From: Mytilus trossulus
Taxonomy: Eukaryota > Mollusca > Bivalvia > Mytilida > Mytilidae
Assembly: GCF_036588685.1 (NCBI RefSeq)
Contig: NC_086374.1
Coordinates: 65,098,457 to 65,162,456 of the forward strand
Length of the DNA: 64,000 bases
Direction: 5' to 3'
In this document: piece by piece, positions 60,229 to 64,000 of the stretch
Position numbering within the stretch: the first letter of the stretch is position 1
Layout: every line of letters begins with the position of its first letter
The notes under the pieces: model-generated
The model's input: only the letters and a program-made list of their open reading frames with translations
Database searches by the model: none
Told to the model about the DNA's origin: nothing
Made by a program: the position numbers and the translations under genes

Positions 60229-61990
60229 CCTGTAACACTTAACAATTCAAAGTTTTGAAAAGTTTGATTTTAGAATTTTTGAAAAGTTTTGAAATTTTGA
60301 AATTTTCACCAATCAAACGCTATGCTTATATTAGAGTTTGTGTGGGTTTTTTTTTTTAAAGTAAATTACTTAAAAAAAACCTAAATCAACTTGTTTGATG
60401 TCGGTTTTTGTCGAGCCTGCAACTTTTGTTGCAGAAAGCTTGACATAGGGATAGTGATCCGGCGGTGGCGGCGTTAGCTAACTTCTTAAACGGTTTATAT
60501 TTTAGAAGGTGAAAGACCTGGATGCTTCATACTTTGTATATAGATGCCTCATGTTACGAAGTTTCCGTCAGTCACATGTCCAATGTCCTTGACCTCATTT
60601 TCATGGTTCAGTAACCACTTGAAAAAAAAGTTCAAAAATTTTGTAATGTTGAATTCTCTCTTATTATAAGTAGTAGGATAACTATACTTGGTATGTGCGT
60701 ACCTTGAAAGGTCCTCATGCCCGTCAGACAGTTTTCGCTTGACCTCAACCTCATTTCATGGATCAGTAAACAAGGTTAAGTTTTGATGGTCAAGTCCATA
60801 TCTCAGATACGATAAGCAATAGGGCTAGTATATTTGGTGTATGGAATGACTGTAAGGTGTACATGTCCAACTGGCAGGTGTCATCTGAACTTGACCTCAT
60901 TTTCATGGTTCAGTGGTTATAGTTAAGTTTTTGTGTTTTGGACTGTTTTTCTCATACTTTATGCAATAGGTCTACTATATTTGTTGTTTGGAATGATTGT
61001 AAGGTGTACATGTCTAGCGGGCAGATGTCATCTGACCTTGACCTCATTTTCATGGTTCAGTGGTCAAAGTTACGTTTTTAAGTTTTGGTCTTTTTATCTA
61101 ATATTATATGCCAAAGGTCAACTATATTTGGTGTATGGAAATATATTATGATCTATATGTCAGTCACCGAGGTTTTAATTGACCATGACCTCAATTTCAC
61201 GGTTCATTGCACAGTGTTAAGTTTTTGTGTTTTGGTCTATTTTTCTTAAACTATAAGTAATAGGTCAACTATATTTGTTGTATGGAAGCATTGTTAGCTG
61301 TACATGTCTGCCTGGCATGGTTCATCTGACCTTGATCTCATTTTCATGGTTCATTGGTCTTTGTTGAGCTATCTTGGTTAATGTAAGTTTATGTGACAGT
61401 TGTAATAAAGCTTTAATCTTAGGACTATCAGCATAATATCAATGATTAGAAAAGAAGGCGAGACATTTCAGTGTGCACTCTTGTTAAAATAGGTTTGATT
61501 TTTTTTTTGCAAACACTTAAAAATTTCAGGATACTGTTATCTCATTTGATATGTTTTATAAAAAAAATACGAATTCTTCTTGTAATGATTTATTTTGCAA
61601 TAAAAAATTATTAGGTATATTTCGTGCTGTTAATTCCTAATTAAGAATGATCATGATCAGAACCGTGTTTAACAGGGAACCCCTTTTTCGACCCTTTTCT
61701 ATTTTTGACATCTTAATAAAAAAATAAAAAATAATCAAACTCTCAAAAAGCAAAATAAACAAAACTGCATGTTCAAATTAATTCTTTTAAATTAAAAAAA
61801 AATTAAAAACGATATTTTGTATTTTAAAATTTAAATTATTTGGTCAAAACTTTAATTTCAAAATTTTAAAACTTTTAAAACTTTCAAATTTTAACAATTC
61901 AATAAGTGTTACACAAATTTTTTTAAACTTAGATAAAAAAAATTCCAAAATTTCAAAACTTTTTAAAACTTTGAATTGATAAGTGTTACC
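60229..61990. mobile_element. Element with AT-rich inverted ends around a mollusc tandem repeat
   Basis: Left end GTAACACTTAACAATTCAAA is mirrored by TTTGAATTGATAAGTGTTAC at the right, followed inward by AAAGTTTT/AAAACTTT series. The interior (60410-61485) is a separate repeat that begins GTCGAGCCTGCAACTTTTGT. Confidence 0.55.
60590..61390 (+). repeat. Tandem ~145-bp mollusc repeat
   Basis: Five to six units carrying GACCTCATTTTCATGGTTCA and CTATATTTG(G/T)TGTATGGAA. Opposite orientation to the copies at 19770-20560. Confidence 0.65.
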
Positions 61991-62023
61991 AGAGACATAT
62001 AATAATGTATTATATGTCTCTGG
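61989..62023. repeat. Perfect 16-bp hairpin upstream of the KCTD-type gene
   Basis: CCAGAGACATATAATA, a 3-nt loop ATG, then the exact inverse. GTGTTAC lies at both outer edges. It abuts the right end of the 60229-61990 element. Confidence 0.75.
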
Positions 62024-62077
62024 TGTTACACGGACTAGTCTGCAGAGTTTCTGAGTTTACCGTGATAGTTCGGATAA

Positions 62078-62178
62078 TATCACGTGATTACCAATTGGAT
62101 CACATGATTCTCACATGACATTTGTTTACAAACATCTATCGCATGGCGTTGATTCAGTAATTTTCCATCCTATATAAA
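62078..62178 (+). promoter_or_regulatory. Probable promoter of the KCTD-type gene
   Basis: Three E-box/M-box motifs within 40 bp: TCACGTGA at 62080-62087, TCACATGA at 62100-62107 and 62111-62118. A CCAAT core lies at 62091-62095. TATATAAA at 62171-62178 is only about 20 bp before the ATG, so may not be the functional TATA box. Confidence 0.45.
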
Positions 62179-62197
62179 CAAACTAAATCGATGAAAA

Positions 62198-64000
62198 ATG
62201 ACAGAATCTCAATCGGTAAGTAATTGAAATATATTGTGCATGCATTTTAGATTTCTATATCATAATCAAATCTTTAAACAAGACTTGCATAATCGCTACA
62301 AACTAGATAAACTTGGGAAGTGAAAACGACCCATTACGCAATATTCTATGTTATCATGTCATGATGTTGTTCATGTATACATATAATTTTATCTATGAAT
62401 ACACAAAACACATCACTTCTGATTTGAAGCATCGTCTACCAAGCTTTAATTTACCTTTAGGCTTATTTTTTTTTTATCAGAGTAAAGTATTCATAGCTTG
62501 ATTATTTGCATATATATATGCTGTTATGCATGACAGTACGTGCATTTGTAAATACTATAAACCATTTAACCACGCCTCAATGTATATTACAATACACATG
62601 TTTGGTTCATTTAGAAAAGGGAGATATATTGTGTTATAAGCTGGACCGTTTCTACACAAATTTAGTATTATTTCCAAATCACGGATTTGGGTCAGGGAAA
62701 TTAAACAAAATGTTGCCTACAGTAACATAGATTATTACATAATAATATTGAATGTTGTATGTTTTCAACTAATGTTACTATTAAAAAACACATAATCTCA
62801 TGTTTTGACACGTTACTGTGAACATAAATGTTTTATTCAAATAATCGTGTTCGTTGATTATACTGTTACAATGGCATTAATTGTTAGGATCTTGTATTAT
62901 CAATTAAAAATACTTTGGTAACCATAAATCAATATTTTTGTTATAATTTTTCAAGATTTTTGTTTATAAGATATCTACATTGTACATTTATGTCATGGAT
63001 ATCTTCATTTTGTTTGTCTCTTTATCTTTAGGTACCTTTTCTCTGTTTATATTTTTTTAACCATAACATCTTATTTTGTAAACCTCAACTAGACTCTCTG
63101 ACTTAGAAACGTAGATTTATAAGAGATCTTTTTGAGTTTTAAAAGGTTTCAATTTCCCAAAACAATTTTGTGGTGTTTTTCTTTTTTTTTTTTAATTTTT
63201 ATTACCGATTTTTTTTTATATTGAACAAAAATTTACCTAGATTATTAAGTTGCTCCACATTAAAACTGATAACAACAATATATTAAGTTTAAAAGTGGAT
63301 TGTTTTTGCCAATATTATTTTTTATTATATTGTTTTGCTTCTTGCATCAATTTGTATATCACATTCTAGAATACTTTACTTCTTTTTCCAGTTTCCAGAT
63401 GTTGTAGAATTAAATGTGGGTGGACGCCATTTTACAACTAGCCTGCTTACATTAACCAAAAGCAAGGACACAATGTTAGGTGCTATGTTTAGTGGAAATT
63501 ATCAAGCAATAAAAGATCAAGACGGTCGATACTTCATAGATGCTGATGGGGACAATTTCGTGTATGTTCTGAATTATTTGAGATATGGTGAACTACCACC
63601 ACCGAACTTAGCAACAACGATTTATCGCGAAGCAGTCTACTTCGGGCTTCACGGAATGGTGGAGCAACTTGAACTAAGCCCGGCACTGCTGGCACAGATC
63701 CATCGAGAGACTTACAGAGCTCAATTTACGGGCTACCATAAAATAATTAACTCCATATTGGATAGGATTAAAGAATGTAGCACCAAGAATACCGAAACTA
63801 CCACATCGTTGCTCCTTGTATTATTTGCAAAGGAAAAAAAGAGAAAACTTCCGAATTTTGATAAAACTCATACTTGTTTTTCCAAGTCAAAAAACCGACC
63901 CAATAGAATGAGTGACGTGACGTTTGGTCCATGGAGAAATAAATCTACCACAGAAAAGGACGTTATGAATTGTGTAACTTTTGACTTGCAAGAAAAAGGC
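62198..64000 (+). CDS. KCTD7/KCTD14-type BTB (T1) domain protein, 5' part, runs off the window
   Basis: Coding exons: 62198-62215 (MTESQS, donor GTAAGT) and 63392 to the window end (acceptor TTCCAG), phase 0. There are 209 codons with no stop. The BTB/T1 domain covers about residues 7-105, opening with FPDVVELNVGG, then TML.AMFSG and GRYFIDADGD. A downstream VTFGPW block followed by a C.T.DL segment matches the C-terminal region of KCTD7 and KCTD14. A Lys-rich insert lies near residues 150-180. Family knowledge: KCTD BTB domains oligomerise, and KCTD7 is a CUL3 adaptor linked to lysosome function. Whether this is the KCTD7 or KCTD14 orthologue cannot be settled from the partial sequence. The start is chosen because the other nearby ATG (62191) is in a different frame. 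The promoter carries three TCACRTGA motifs. Confidence 0.85.

Overview
This looks like nuclear DNA of a bivalve mollusc, most likely a mussel (Mytilus or a close mytilid). Genes are split by long AT-rich introns with GT-AG borders, there is no bacterial gene organisation, and most non-coding DNA is made of interspersed repeats I associate with mytilid genomes. The species call is from familiarity with these repeats, not from a search.

Four protein genes can be assembled exon by exon. (1) 586-18750, plus strand: a complete 12-exon ODR4 homologue, 454 codons, with a C-terminal membrane anchor. (2) 22197-32432, minus strand: a 4-exon gene for a 218-residue protein built from three MLLE (PABC-type) domains with no RNA-binding domain. 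(3) 33474-53386, plus strand: ribosomal protein eL28 (RPL28), four coding exons, arranged head to head with the MLLE gene across a short shared promoter containing ETS-type motifs and a 5'TOP-like start. (4) 62198-64000, plus strand: the first two coding exons of a KCTD7/KCTD14-type BTB protein, cut by the window edge.

The most unusual structure is RPL28 intron 1 (33561-45950). It holds 18 copies of a 90-nt box C/D snoRNA-like sequence: 15 intact, one split by a hAT-like insertion, and two cut at the same point. Box C, box D and a CTGCA/TGCAG terminal stem sit at fixed positions in every intact copy. Six copies are identical, while the 0.4-1 kb spacers have diverged. It looks like an expanded snoRNA family inside one intron of a ribosomal protein gene, next to a gene for a second putative translation-related factor.

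The rest is mobile and repetitive DNA: 5'-truncated LINEs, tRNA-derived SINE-like copies, a ~1.8-2 kb family with inverted ends and internal tandem repeats (four full copies and degenerate ones), hAT-like and other foldback elements with visible target duplications, a ~2.1 kb element bounded by inverted 16-17 bp satellite arrays, and two minisatellites. ODR4 and the MLLE gene are tail to tail, separated by 18751-22196. The 53387-62197 interval between RPL28 and the KCTD gene is almost entirely repeat-derived.
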